Assembly: GCA_017433295.1 (NCBI GenBank)
Contig: JAFRHL010000021.1
Location: 16,110-80,109 of the forward strand
From: Eubacterium sp.
GTDB lineage: Bacteria > Bacillota > Clostridia > Lachnospirales > Lachnospiraceae
DNA: 64,000 nt
Reading direction: 5' to 3'
A model generated the notes under the pieces. The model had not been told where the DNA came from, made no database searches, and saw nothing but the letters and a program-made list of their open reading frames with translations. Numbering within the stretch: the stretch's first letter is position 1; each line of letters starts with the position of its first letter. Shown here one piece after another: positions 52,372 through 61,762 of this stretch. The translations under genes and the position numbers were made by a program.

Positions 52372-53457
52372 ATGAAAATTCTATTTTATATTAGCACAAT
52401 ACGAGGCGGCGGAGCTGCTAGAGTAATGACGAACATTGCAAATGCGTTCTCAACTAAAGGGTATACTGTTTACTTTGTGACAAATTTCCCTGATTATCAT
52501 GAATATACATTAAACGGTAACATTAAACGTTTTAACCTTGAAGCAACAGAAAACAAACAAAATGTCATATCGAAGAATATAAAAAGAATTAGCGCATTAC
52601 GAATAATTATCCATAATGAAAAGCCTGATGTCAGTGTTTCTTTTATGGGGGAAAACAATTTTCGACTTATAATGGCAGCATTTGGATTTGCCACAAAAAG
52701 TGTTGTCTCGGTTCGAAACGACCCAGCAAAAGAATATTCTTCAAGATTTTCAAAAATGATTGCCGATTTTTTATACAAGAGAGCTAATGGTATCGTTTTT
52801 CAAACAGAAGATGCCAGAGCCGCTTTTCCTCAAAAAGTACAAGAAAAATCGAGGATCATTTATAATCAAGTGGATGAAAGGTTTTATCATCAAAACGAGA
52901 ATCTAGGTAAATATATACTTGCTTGTGGAAGATTAAGTAATCAGAAGAACTACCCACTATTGTTAATGGCATTTGCTGAATTGCTGAAGGAGTTCCCGGA
53001 AGAACAATTAAGAATATATGGGGAAGGAACCCTGAAAGAAGAACTGACAACGCTTACGAAAGAATTGGGGATAGAGCAGTCGGTCCATTTTATGGGTTTT
53101 TCGACCGACATGGTAAGTATATATAGGGATGCTAAATTTCTTGTGATGACTTCTGATTACGAAGGAATGCCGAATGTCATTTTAGAGGCGCTTGCCTCAT
53201 CAATCCCAGTTATTTCAACAGATTGTCCATGTGGTGGCCCAAGGATGGTAATAAAGAACGGTGTTAATGGATACTTAATTCCTGTTGGAGATATCGAGAG
53301 TCTTACAACGAATATGAAGCGACTGTTAAATAACATGGAAATGTTATATAACATGAAAAACAATGCATATCTGTCTGCACAAAGATTCTCAAGCGGGAAT
53401 GTATTTAAGATGTGGGAGAATTTTATTCTTGAAGTTTCGAGCAACAGGAATCGCTAA
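52372..53457 (+). CDS. Glycosyltransferase, GT4 family
   Basis: 361 residues. Opens MKILFYISTIRGGGAARV, the glycine-rich acceptor loop of GT4 enzymes; donor domain YILACGRLSNQKNYPLLLMA, HFMGFSTDMVSIYRDAKFLV, TSDYEGMPNVILEALASSIP. EpsD/WbnE-like. AT-rich, like its neighbours from 47.8 kb on. Followed by a 580-bp gap before the polymerase. Confidence 0.93.
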   Translation: MKILFYISTIRGGGAARVMTNIANAFSTKGYTVYFVTNFPDYHEYTLNGNIKRFNLEATENKQNVISKNIKRISALRIIIHNEKPDVSVSFMGENNFRLIMAAFGFATKSVVSVRNDPAKEYSSRFSKMIADFLYKRANGIVFQTEDARAAFPQKVQEKSRIIYNQVDERFYHQNENLGKYILACGRLSNQKNYPLLLMAFAELLKEFPEEQLRIYGEGTLKEELTTLTKELGIEQSVHFMGFSTDMVSIYRDAKFLVMTSDYEGMPNVILEALASSIPVISTDCPCGGPRMVIKNGVNGYLIPVGDIESLTTNMKRLLNNMEMLYNMKNNAYLSAQRFSSGNVFKMWENFILEVSSNRNR

Positions 53458-54037
53458 GTCTTCTTAGTCACATATTTGTTCTAATTATTTGTGATTATTC
53501 TGCGCTATGGGGGCACCCCGACCGTAATTCAGAGTACCTTGACCACGCATGAGAGCAGTTGCCTCAATCCGCGGTTCAAAGCATACCTTGCCGATCTGCC
53601 AATTTCAACGGTAAGGCTCTCTGATCGGCTATAATAGCCACATAGACATTGTCAGGCCGGCAAGATCAGGGCAATTAAGCGGAATAAGGTTAGCTGCGCT
53701 GCGATCTACCTGCTCTGATAAGCAACTTGATTTCACCGAACAAGCGTCAGAGCACGATCTGAAATCGCGGCATAATTAATTTGAAAGGCTTTATGCTGCG
53801 CAACCAGTTTCTTGACTTTTTTTAGGCTGCTTTCCAAGTTCCTCTCACCTAACCATAATGAATCTACTACGCTTGCACTAATTACTTATCCCTTGATTCA
53901 GATGGGTATAATAGAGAGGAATATATGATTAATAAGACGAATTGTAAGGAATCTATATAGTAGTGTATTCTCCTAATTGGACAAATGGCCTTATAGAATT
54001 ATTGTTTTCAATTTAGAAGGATGAAAGGATTTCATAA
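53458..54037. other. Gene-free 580 bp between glycosyltransferase and polymerase
   Basis: No intact gene. GC content is visibly higher than in the genes around it. A minus-strand open stretch near 53745-53860 (QHKAFQINYAAISDRALTLV) ends in stops and has no start, so this may be the decayed end of an insertion sequence. TATAAT at 53907-53912 with TTACTT 19 bp upstream is a weak promoter candidate for the polymerase gene. Confidence 0.45.
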
Positions 54038-55309
54038 ATGTTACAAGCAACATATATCGTTTTGTTTTTTGCTGTACTATTAACAGCTCTAAAAAAGAAA
54101 AGGAATATCAGCTTTACGTTTGTATATCTCCTTTCTTCCGCGCTTTTTTACTTCAATGCATTTGAAGGAGAGATTTTTGTTGGAAGACTTAATCAGTTAG
54201 GAGTGGAGTCATATTCTATTTACTATGGAACATACATAATTCTGATAATTAATATATTACTAACATTCCTAATCCTCTTGCAAGAAAAAGAAAATATTGA
54301 GTTCGTGCACAAGGAAGAACAGAACGGCGAAAACATAGTAATAAAACTATTCATTGTAGGGATTTTTGTACTTAGCATTTATATGGGAATGAAATATAAC
54401 ATTCTAACACGTATTTCTTATAACAAAACAGAATTGGCCAATGAAGCTGGTAGCCTGGGAACATACTTTAAATATCTGGCGACTTTTGCAGCCGTTTATC
54501 TATATACACAAGAAGGCAAACCGTACTCGCTCATGTGGAAAATAATGGGCACTATCCCGATACTCTCAACTTTTTTATATGGTAATCGTTCCTATCTAGT
54601 TATTACTATTATTGCCATTGTTTTTGATAAGATATATAAAAACTGTTATGTTAAGAATTCAACACTATTCTCCTATTTATCAAAGCATAAAAAACTTGTA
54701 ATGGGGATGGCTTTGCTTGTTTTTATTGTGCTTGCAGTTAAAGGAATCACCGGGGCTCTTTTTACGGGAAATACTGAATTAGTAATAGCGAGAATAACAA
54801 ATCCAGAGTATTACAAGCAAGTATTTTATGTATCGGAGCCAAATGTTATTATATGTAATCTAGACACGATTGTTGTAAATAAATATCATATTGACAGTTC
54901 TTCATATATACTGTTATGGGCTTATCTACTTCCTTTTGCGACTGGCCTCATATTTAATGCGTTTGGCTTTGAGAATTTTACTTATGTATATCAAAGAACT
55001 CTATTTGGGACAACTAATAGAGCAAGCACTTATCTCGGGGAGGCATACGCAAATGGAAGCTATATTATGGTTGCCGTTATCGTATTATTTGTTCTGAGTA
55101 TGCTTTTGCTTGTTTTTCGGGGCTATAATCGTTGCCGCTCAAATGTGTCAAAATGTACATTGCTATTAATCGGGATTGATACAGCTTTCTATCTACAAAG
55201 AAACAGTATGTCCTTTCAATTTAGTAGAATACGAGATTACTTATATATTGCAATATTGTTATTTTTAATAATCGGCATTGTAAATAAAGATCACAAAATT
55301 AGATTATAA
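54038..55309 (+). CDS. wzy: Wzy-type polysaccharide polymerase
   Basis: 423 residues with 10 or more hydrophobic helices and a large external loop in the second half (about 240-320, rich in Asn/Tyr). Length, topology and position next to the flippase are those of O-antigen/capsule repeat-unit polymerases; sequence conservation in the family is always low. Works outside the membrane, joining lipid-linked repeats flipped by Wzx. No clear RBS motif of high quality (AGAAGGATG region). Confidence rests on topology and context. Confidence 0.75.
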   Translation: MLQATYIVLFFAVLLTALKKKRNISFTFVYLLSSALFYFNAFEGEIFVGRLNQLGVESYSIYYGTYIILIINILLTFLILLQEKENIEFVHKEEQNGENIVIKLFIVGIFVLSIYMGMKYNILTRISYNKTELANEAGSLGTYFKYLATFAAVYLYTQEGKPYSLMWKIMGTIPILSTFLYGNRSYLVITIIAIVFDKIYKNCYVKNSTLFSYLSKHKKLVMGMALLVFIVLAVKGITGALFTGNTELVIARITNPEYYKQVFYVSEPNVIICNLDTIVVNKYHIDSSSYILLWAYLLPFATGLIFNAFGFENFTYVYQRTLFGTTNRASTYLGEAYANGSYIMVAVIVLFVLSMLLLVFRGYNRCRSNVSKCTLLLIGIDTAFYLQRNSMSFQFSRIRDYLYIAILLFLIIGIVNKDHKIRL

Positions 55310-55340
55310 GAGTTTTTGGGCAGCTTGAAGGGGGAATTAT

Positions 55341-56846
55341 ATGCGCGGAAAGCGACTTGCAAAGAATACAGTTACTTCGCTCCTTGCTCAGATTACAACA
55401 ATAATATGTGGGTTTATTTTACCACGGCTAATTCTTCAGACATTTGGTTCAGAAATTAACGGCCTTGTAAATTCGGTAAACCAGTTTCTGCATATTATAG
55501 CCTTTATGGAACTTGGAGTAGGTGCTGTAGTTCAGTCATCTTTATACAAGCCTCTGGCAGATAAAGATAATGAGACTACAAGTAAAATTATGGCTTCTGC
55601 TTCCAAGTTTTTCAGGTGGCTGGGCAGGATACTCTTAGTATATGTCATTGTTCTGATGGCGATATATCCCTATATCGCAAACCAGAATTTTACTCATTTA
55701 TATTCTGCTTTATTAATAGCGGCGATATCGATAAGCTACTTTTCCCAATATTATTTTGGCCTGGCAAATCAAATGCTATTAATTGCTGACCAAAGAGGAT
55801 ATATAAACTATATAGCACAGATTATTACATTAATCGCAAATACTATTCTCTGTGTCTTAGTTATTAATCTTGGTGCCTCTATCCAGTTGGTCAAACTTGT
55901 TACATCCTTAGTTTACCTGCTTCGACCGCTATTTCTTCAATACTATGTGAACAAACATTATCAGATTGATAGAAAAATCAGTTACGAAGGGGAACCGATA
56001 AAGCAGAAATGGAATGGTATTGCCCAGCACGTATCTTCAGTTGTGCTTGATGGAACAGATAACATCGTTCTAACAGTACTATCGACATTATCAGCAGTTT
56101 CAATATACTCAGTCTATCATCTGGTTGTTTACGGAGTAAAAAATCTGTTCACTTCAATGGCAAACGGGGGGATTCAGTCTTTACTTGGTGAGCTGTACGC
56201 CAAGAAGGAAGAAAAAAAATTGCTTTCCGCCTTCTCTTGGACAGAATGGTCTTTACACACAGGAGCAAGTTTTTTATTTGCATGCACTGGGGTGTTAATT
56301 GTACCGTTTGTCAGTGTATATACAAAGGGAATTACAGATGCAGAATACATACAGCCACTATTTGCGATTTTGATTGTGTCAGCAAACTGTGCGCATTGCC
56401 TACGTCTCCCGTACCATATCATGATTAAGGCAGCAGGTAGATATAAGGAGACCCAAAACTCGTATATTATTGCAACGGTCATGAATATAATAATCTCTGT
56501 TATTACAGTAAAAATGTGGGGGTTGATAGGTGTTGCAATCGGCACTCTGACAGCAATGTTATACCAGACTATATGGATGGCTGTATATAATTCCAAGCAT
56601 ATCTTGCGCTGGCCGATTAGTAAGTTTTTAAAGCAAATGTTAATTGATCTTGTCTCTATTGCAGGTTGCTATGTTGCTTGTATACCCATTCAATTGCACA
56701 GTATAACCTATAAATCATGGATATTTATGGCAGTAGAATGCTCATTGTTATGTTCCGCAGTTTTCCTGATAATTAATATCATATTCTATCGAGATAAGTT
56801 GGTAAGATTCTCTGGCGTAATCAGGGAGCGAATTGTAAAAAGATAA
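55341..56846 (+). CDS. wzx: Wzx-type polysaccharide flippase
   Basis: 501 residues, 12-14 helices, MATE/MOP superfamily. N-terminal RLAKNTVTSLLAQITTIICG and FGSEINGLVNSVNQFLHII are typical of Lachnospiraceae and streptococcal repeat-unit transporters. Exports undecaprenyl-linked repeat units. 31 bp after the polymerase gene, start after AGGGGG, so the two are co-transcribed. Confidence 0.92.
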   Translation: MRGKRLAKNTVTSLLAQITTIICGFILPRLILQTFGSEINGLVNSVNQFLHIIAFMELGVGAVVQSSLYKPLADKDNETTSKIMASASKFFRWLGRILLVYVIVLMAIYPYIANQNFTHLYSALLIAAISISYFSQYYFGLANQMLLIADQRGYINYIAQIITLIANTILCVLVINLGASIQLVKLVTSLVYLLRPLFLQYYVNKHYQIDRKISYEGEPIKQKWNGIAQHVSSVVLDGTDNIVLTVLSTLSAVSIYSVYHLVVYGVKNLFTSMANGGIQSLLGELYAKKEEKKLLSAFSWTEWSLHTGASFLFACTGVLIVPFVSVYTKGITDAEYIQPLFAILIVSANCAHCLRLPYHIMIKAAGRYKETQNSYIIATVMNIIISVITVKMWGLIGVAIGTLTAMLYQTIWMAVYNSKHILRWPISKFLKQMLIDLVSIAGCYVACIPIQLHSITYKSWIFMAVECSLLCSAVFLIINIIFYRDKLVRFSGVIRERIVKR

Positions 56847-56860
56847 TTTGGAGGAGCAAC

Positions 56861-57383
56861 ATGAACTGGTTAATGAATCTTCGCATAAAGCTTGCGAACG
56901 GTAATAAAAGAGTTGAACTATATAAGAAACTCGGATTGAACGTAGATGGGGGGGGTGGATTCGTTCATTGGGAATCGTGTTAGCTTCGGCGCAGAGCCAT
57001 GGTTGGTTACGATTGGATCTCATGTTCGGATCACCGAAGATGTACGGTTTATTACACATGATGGCGGACTATGGGTTGTAAGGGATATGTATCCTGAATA
57101 TAAGAAGGTAGACATGCTTAAGCCAATTTTTGTCGGAAACAATGTGCACATTGGGATCAACGCAGTAATAATGCCTGGTGTACACATCGGTAATAACTGC
57201 ATTATTGGAGTTGGAGCTGTTGTGACAAAGGATATTCCTGATAATAGTATTGCGGTTGGGGTACCCGCCAGAGTCATTGAAACTGTGGATGAATATGTTC
57301 AAAAGAATAAGGATAAGTTTATTAATACAAAGGGCATGACAAAGGAACAAAAAAAGAATTATATCATGAAGAATCTATTATAA
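56861..57383 (+). pseudogene. Hexapeptide-repeat acyltransferase gene, frameshifted at a G8 tract
   Basis: Starts ATG at 56861 after GGAGGAG and reads MNWLMNLRIKLANGNKRVEL to the run of eight G (56948-56955), then hits TAG 14 codons later. One G fewer joins it to the frame that encodes [39 protein letters not shown] and [11 protein letters not shown]: a left-handed beta-helix acetyltransferase of about 173 residues in total (CapG/WbbJ type). It would O- or N-acetylate the glycan. All other parts are intact, so this looks switched off rather than decayed. Confidence 0.85.
56948..56955 (+). repeat. Poly-G tract (G8) in the first acyltransferase gene
   Basis: Eight consecutive G in an otherwise AT-rich gene, about 29 codons from the start. 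The frame break lies exactly here. Seven or ten G would give an open frame. Confidence 0.9.
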
Positions 57384-57651
57384 AGGTTTATGAGATGATC
57401 TAAGCTATGAATATTATTGAAAAGGATTAGGTGAGATATGGGACTAGAAAGATGCCACGATGCGGTACGAATCAGGCTTTATTGAGCAGATCATAAATGT
57501 CACAATGCCATAGGCGGTTTCCAATCTCCGGACTCAAGGGAAACCGAAACCAGAATTTTCAATATACGTTGTCGAATTATTGCATTTTTTGTGAACAGTT
57601 CTGCCATAAACAATAATAATTCTTCTTTAGTCAGTAGTGAGGGCTTTAATA
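57384..57651. other. Short gene-free region
   Basis: 268 bp between the acyltransferase gene and the GT2 gene. Scraps only; no frame longer than a few dozen codons and no clear promoter. Confidence 0.4.
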
Positions 57652-58701
57652 TTGAAATATGGGTGTCTTATAAGCGTTGTTATACCAGTTTATAATGTTA
57701 AGGATTATATTGTCGAGTCCTTGGAAAGCGTTATTCACCAAACTTATAGTAACCTTGAAATAATTATTATTGATGATGGTTCTACAGATGATTCTCAATT
57801 TATTTGTGAAAAGTATAAAAAAATAGATGCACGTATTATAGTAGTTCATCAAGAAAACAAAGGGCTGAGTGCTTCTCGAAATGTTGGATTAGACATGATG
57901 AATGGTGAGGCTGTTGTTTTTCTTGATTCTGATGACGCCTATCATCCGAATTTTATTAGAACGATGATAGAAACTATGATTAATGAGCAGTCTGACATTG
58001 TTGTGTGTAAATATACAGTTCATAGAACAATCGAAACAATGATCAGGGGTAATCAAGACATAGTATATCCAATTGCTGAACATGGTATGTATGATAGGCC
58101 AAGCGCACTTAAAGCCCTTGCAGAAGGTAGTATTGATATACATGTATGGAATAAAATATATAAAAAGGAACTATGGAATGATACGCGTTTTCCAGAGGGG
58201 CATGTGTATGAAGATATGGATACAACGTTTCGCATTTTCAATTTATGCAAAAGTGTATATGTTTTAAATCAGGCGTTGGTTTTATATAGAAAAAGACCAA
58301 ACAGTATTACGAAAACTATGTCATGGGATAATATATGCGATAGATTAGTTGCCACCGCTCACTTTACATCATTCGTTGTGGATAATAAAGAAGGAGTATT
58401 CACCGATAAGCAAAAAAACCGAAGACATTTGGCCTGCCTTAATTCAATGATTATTCTATATTGCTATTACTATGATAATAATAACAATGAAGATAATCAT
58501 ATAGAGTTAAAGGATATAGATAAAATAATTATGGATAAGGGTAAAGAAATCAATATTGCAAATGGTGGGCACTTAGTCAGAGTTGTGTATTTCATGCTCC
58601 AACGATGTCCTAGTTTTATGACAAAAGGATTCAAGTTTTATCATGCATCATTGCCTTCAGTAAAAAAAGTGTTCAGGTATATGAAGAATGCGATCAAGTA
58701 G
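57652..58701 (+). CDS. Glycosyltransferase, GT2 family
   Basis: 349 residues, GT-A fold: LISVVIPVYNVKDYIVESLE, IIIDDGSTDDSQ, HQENKGLSASRNVGLD and VFLDSDDAYHPNF with the DxD-type metal site, then a His/Lys segment WNKIYKKELW and EDMDTTFRIF with the ED catalytic pair. A TTG at 57652 gives the usual N-terminus and follows GAGGG; a GTG at 57637 is the longer alternative. Adds a sugar from a nucleotide donor. Confidence 0.92.
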   Translation: MKYGCLISVVIPVYNVKDYIVESLESVIHQTYSNLEIIIIDDGSTDDSQFICEKYKKIDARIIVVHQENKGLSASRNVGLDMMNGEAVVFLDSDDAYHPNFIRTMIETMINEQSDIVVCKYTVHRTIETMIRGNQDIVYPIAEHGMYDRPSALKALAEGSIDIHVWNKIYKKELWNDTRFPEGHVYEDMDTTFRIFNLCKSVYVLNQALVLYRKRPNSITKTMSWDNICDRLVATAHFTSFVVDNKEGVFTDKQKNRRHLACLNSMIILYCYYYDNNNNEDNHIELKDIDKIIMDKGKEINIANGGHLVRVVYFMLQRCPSFMTKGFKFYHASLPSVKKVFRYMKNAIK

Positions 58702-59143
58702 TAATCTGAGTCACTGACAGGACTGGAGGCAAAAAGCGATTATAACACTTCAGACAAAGCGAAAGATCACAATTGATAAGAAACTTGCAAGAACTTAGAC
58801 GGAGATGTACATAAGGTCAAAGAAATATACGAAGCGAAGCAGTATGAGGTAGAATCACTGTTGGATCAGAAGTCTAAAGAGGATCTCAAAGAGATTTATA
58901 GCTGCATGCAAAAAGAAGATCGATGAAAATAACTCGCCTATGAGGAAAAGGAAGAGAATCGATTCCATGATGGTGGATTTGCTATATCCCAATATGACTT
59001 ATATATATGACAACAGCAATGTCATTTGGGCTTCTATGCAAGAGTCATAGAAACTGTTTATGAGTATATATAAAAATAGGATGGATTTGTTGATACTAAG
59101 AGAATGAAGAAAACAGTTTTTATACAAGCTGGGAGATTAGATT
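58702..59143. other. Gene-free region with decayed fragments
   Basis: 442 bp. The left part (about 58760-58930) translates in pieces as a charged coiled-coil-like sequence broken by stops. The right part is the acyltransferase scrap listed separately. Confidence 0.45.
58993..59110 (+). pseudogene. 3' scrap of a hexapeptide acyltransferase
   Basis: Aligns base by base with 57220-57340 of the first acyltransferase gene: ATGAC.TATATATGACAAC, then CAAGAGTCATAGAAACTGTTTATGAGTATAT.. in the same order as CCAGAGTCATTGAAACTGTGGATGAATATGT. It contains stop codons and no start. It is the remains of a former or recombined second copy. Confidence 0.65.
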
Positions 59144-59694
59144 ATGATTACTGACAAAAAATCACTAAAAGAATATCTTGAAGCCGATAAGATTGCACTT
59201 GGAATGAAGGGGAAAAAACCACCTATTTTTGGTCATGAGGTGTGGAAATATGAAGTAGCATTGAGGCACATAGAGTATTATCAAAATACACATGGGGGGG
59301 GGTACTGAGTAAAGCTAAAAAGTGCTATTGGAAATTCCGATTTCATAAACTTTCGGTGCTTCTTGGCTTCCATATATCTCCCAATGTTTGTGGAAAAGGT
59401 CTGGCAATATCACATTCAGGATGCATTGTGATTAATGGAAATGCAAGAATTGGAGAAAACTGCTCGATTCAACAATGTGTAAATATAGGACGGAATCATG
59501 AGCTCAACGACGTTCCAATTATAGGAGATAATGTGTATATTGGACCTGGTGCAAAATTATTTGGTAGAATAACAATCGCTAACGGATGTGCAATAGGTGC
59601 AGGAGCGGTGGTTACAAAATCATTCTTAAATCCAAACATGAATATTGTTGGAAATCCAGCGCATGAGAACGGCATTCGAAAGGAAGGATTATAG
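59144..59694 (+). pseudogene. Serine-acetyltransferase-like acyltransferase gene, frameshifted at a G9 tract
   Basis: ATG at 59144 reads MITDKKSLKEYLEADKIALG and WKYEVALRHIEYYQNTH up to nine G (59294-59302), then stops (GGGY-TGA). With ten or seven G the frame continues VLSKAKKCYWKFRFHKLSVL, then CysE-like hexapeptide repeats: PNVCGKGLAISHSGCIVING, CSIQQCVNIGRN, IGAGAVVTKSF, VGNPAHENG. About 183 residues when in frame. Such proteins in polysaccharide loci acetylate sugars. Both halves are otherwise clean. Confidence 0.85.
59294..59302 (+). repeat. Poly-G tract (G9) in the second acyltransferase gene
   Basis: Nine consecutive G about 50 codons from the start, at the exact point where the frame breaks. 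It is the second G-run of this kind in the locus, both in acyltransferase genes. Confidence 0.9.
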
Positions 59695-60034
59695 GCGTTA
59701 AATGCCGACAGGTTTGAGCACATTGCACGGCGGAATTGAGCAATCTTGACGATAGTACTTCAAGACTGCTCAACACACTGGTAAGTGTCACCCTGCTGTT
59801 CATCTGCAAAAATTAGCGCCAGGACGCATGCCGTAATATTGTAGAATGGATCTCTCATAAATGCTGTATATAGTAGATGCTGTCGCATAGGCATTGCAGT
59901 TAACGATGGTAGTCAGAAAACCAGTATTTGAACCCCAATCCCCTAATCAAGCCATGAACTCTTGCGCACGGGATCCTTGCAAGTAACCAGATATTGAAGG
60001 GGATGCCAAGGGTTAGAAGGAAAGGAAATCAGAC
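59695..60034. other. Gene-free region at the right end of the polysaccharide locus
   Basis: 340 bp; no gene, no strong promoter, no hairpin with a T-run. Base composition changes back to more GC, marking the boundary between the polysaccharide locus and the accessory genes to the right. Confidence 0.4.
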
Positions 60035-61645
60035 GTGTCAACATTCAAAATCTTTTATTCGTGGCAGTCTGATTTGCCAGGAAATAAAACAAGAAATTTT
60101 ATCCGTGACTGCATTGATGATGCCATAGCATTTGCAGGAGAATCGGAAGCAATAGAAGCAGTACGAGATGAAGCAACAAAAGATACTACGGGATCACCCA
60201 ATATCGTCACCACACTGTTTTCTAAAATAAATGATTGTGATCTGTTTGTAGCCGATGTCAGCCTTTGTTTCACTGGAGATGTGAAGAAGAAACAGGGTGG
60301 GAAGGATTTGATCAAGCATTCTCCGAATCCGAATGTTCTTCTGGAACTTGGTTATGCAGTCAAAACGCTTGATTGGGATCATGTTATTTGCCTTTATAAC
60401 ACTGACTTCGGGTCAGATTATCCCTTTGATATTGCCCAGAATCGAAGGACTCCATATAGCTTGGATGGAAGGGATAAAGCTTCCGTTCGTCGAGAAGTTG
60501 CTAAAATAATCTTTGACAACATAAAGACATTGAAGGGGCAACCCCCAAGAGCGAAAGCGGGTGTGGCTTCTCATATCATCGGCACATACGATTTTGTGCA
60601 ACAAAAAGTCACAGGAGCGTTAGTGGCTCTTGAGATAGGAAAATGCGAGAGCTATCAGCTCCATAATGATGAGTTGCTGGCAGAATCAAAAGAGATTGTG
60701 ACGGAGATTCAAAGCATTACAGATAAGATGATGGCCAAAGCGGAAAGGGAAAAGCTAAAGGTGGCCGTTACTGATATTCCGCATCCTTCAACCCTAGGTC
60801 TTGATAATCTCCAGATGAAACAGAATGCTATCCACGCTATTGCAGAATCCTACAAGGCATCAGAGACTCCTGTTGTTTGGAAAGATAATGCGCAGGATCG
60901 TGAACGAATCAAGAAATGGCTTGGTATTGATGTAGGCGATGATTTCTTTGACCTCGGTGGCTTGAAGCAGATTGTTCAACTTCTTAATCTAAATGGGGCA
61001 ACCTTGGGCGGAACGGATGAAGAGAAGGAAAAATATGATAAACTTCAGGAATTATCGTACAAACTACTGCTTTTGGATGTGAGAATAAAGTATTTGAATA
61101 CCTTCGAAGGAATGTGTTTTATCCCGTTAGCTATACAGAATATATCACGCACACAGGATTCGAATATTCATATTGTCGTGAATGTGGAAGCAGGAGAAAT
61201 AGTGGATCCGAATGAGCATCTTATCTTGGAAGAGTTCGAAGGCCTTCAAGGAATGCTCTGTAAAGACGATGAAAATGAAAAAGATGCTGGAATAATTGCT
61301 GAGTTGTTCTTACTATCAGAGGACGGTGTTATCCACACGGAAGAAGAAACGTGGTATCCAACAGCACCGAAGGCACCTATTCTCACCCGTTATGGATTCC
61401 AAATGCCTGAAAAAACAAAAGAGGATTATCAATCTGAACTCAAAGAATTTATAGCTTCAGGTGATGGACGTGGCTATTATGAGTTTGATGTTAAAAAACT
61501 TCGCCCAGGTGAATGTAGGTGGTTAAGCACAGGAATGCTAATCAAACCATTCGATGGCAAAGTCAAGGTGAATTATCGAATCCACTCTGATCATTCGAGC
61601 GGGGAATTAAGCGGGGAACTGGAATGGTTATCGAGTAAAACATAA
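60035..61645 (+). CDS. TIR / deoxyribosyltransferase-like domain protein
   Basis: 536 residues, GTG start after AAGGAAA. The first 150 residues form a flavodoxin-like TIR/NDT-type domain: KIFYSWQSDLPGNKTRNFI, TLFSKINDCDLFVADVS and HSPNPNVLLELGYAVKTL, where the E in LELGYA matches the catalytic Glu position of NAD-cleaving and nucleoside-cleaving relatives. The remaining 370 residues are unfamiliar (helical 190-290, then beta-rich). Proteins with this start are scattered in accessory regions and some TIR-like relatives are anti-phage NADases; that activity here is inference. Monocistronic. Confidence 0.7.
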   Translation: MSTFKIFYSWQSDLPGNKTRNFIRDCIDDAIAFAGESEAIEAVRDEATKDTTGSPNIVTTLFSKINDCDLFVADVSLCFTGDVKKKQGGKDLIKHSPNPNVLLELGYAVKTLDWDHVICLYNTDFGSDYPFDIAQNRRTPYSLDGRDKASVRREVAKIIFDNIKTLKGQPPRAKAGVASHIIGTYDFVQQKVTGALVALEIGKCESYQLHNDELLAESKEIVTEIQSITDKMMAKAEREKLKVAVTDIPHPSTLGLDNLQMKQNAIHAIAESYKASETPVVWKDNAQDRERIKKWLGIDVGDDFFDLGGLKQIVQLLNLNGATLGGTDEEKEKYDKLQELSYKLLLLDVRIKYLNTFEGMCFIPLAIQNISRTQDSNIHIVVNVEAGEIVDPNEHLILEEFEGLQGMLCKDDENEKDAGIIAELFLLSEDGVIHTEEETWYPTAPKAPILTRYGFQMPEKTKEDYQSELKEFIASGDGRGYYEFDVKKLRPGECRWLSTGMLIKPFDGKVKVNYRIHSDHSSGELSGELEWLSSKT

Positions 61646-61762
61646 CTTGCAAACTCCGACATATTCAGTAATCACCGCCGATGGTAAAATAAAATCAATC
61701 CAACAACGCGATACATTATGATCATTCTATTACAGACGGTCAACGGTACCATTCAAAGGAAC

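Noticed and set aside
53458-54037. Intact insertion sequence in the gap before wzy
   Set aside because: No transposase frame longer than about 40 codons and no matching terminal inverted repeats could be found by eye.
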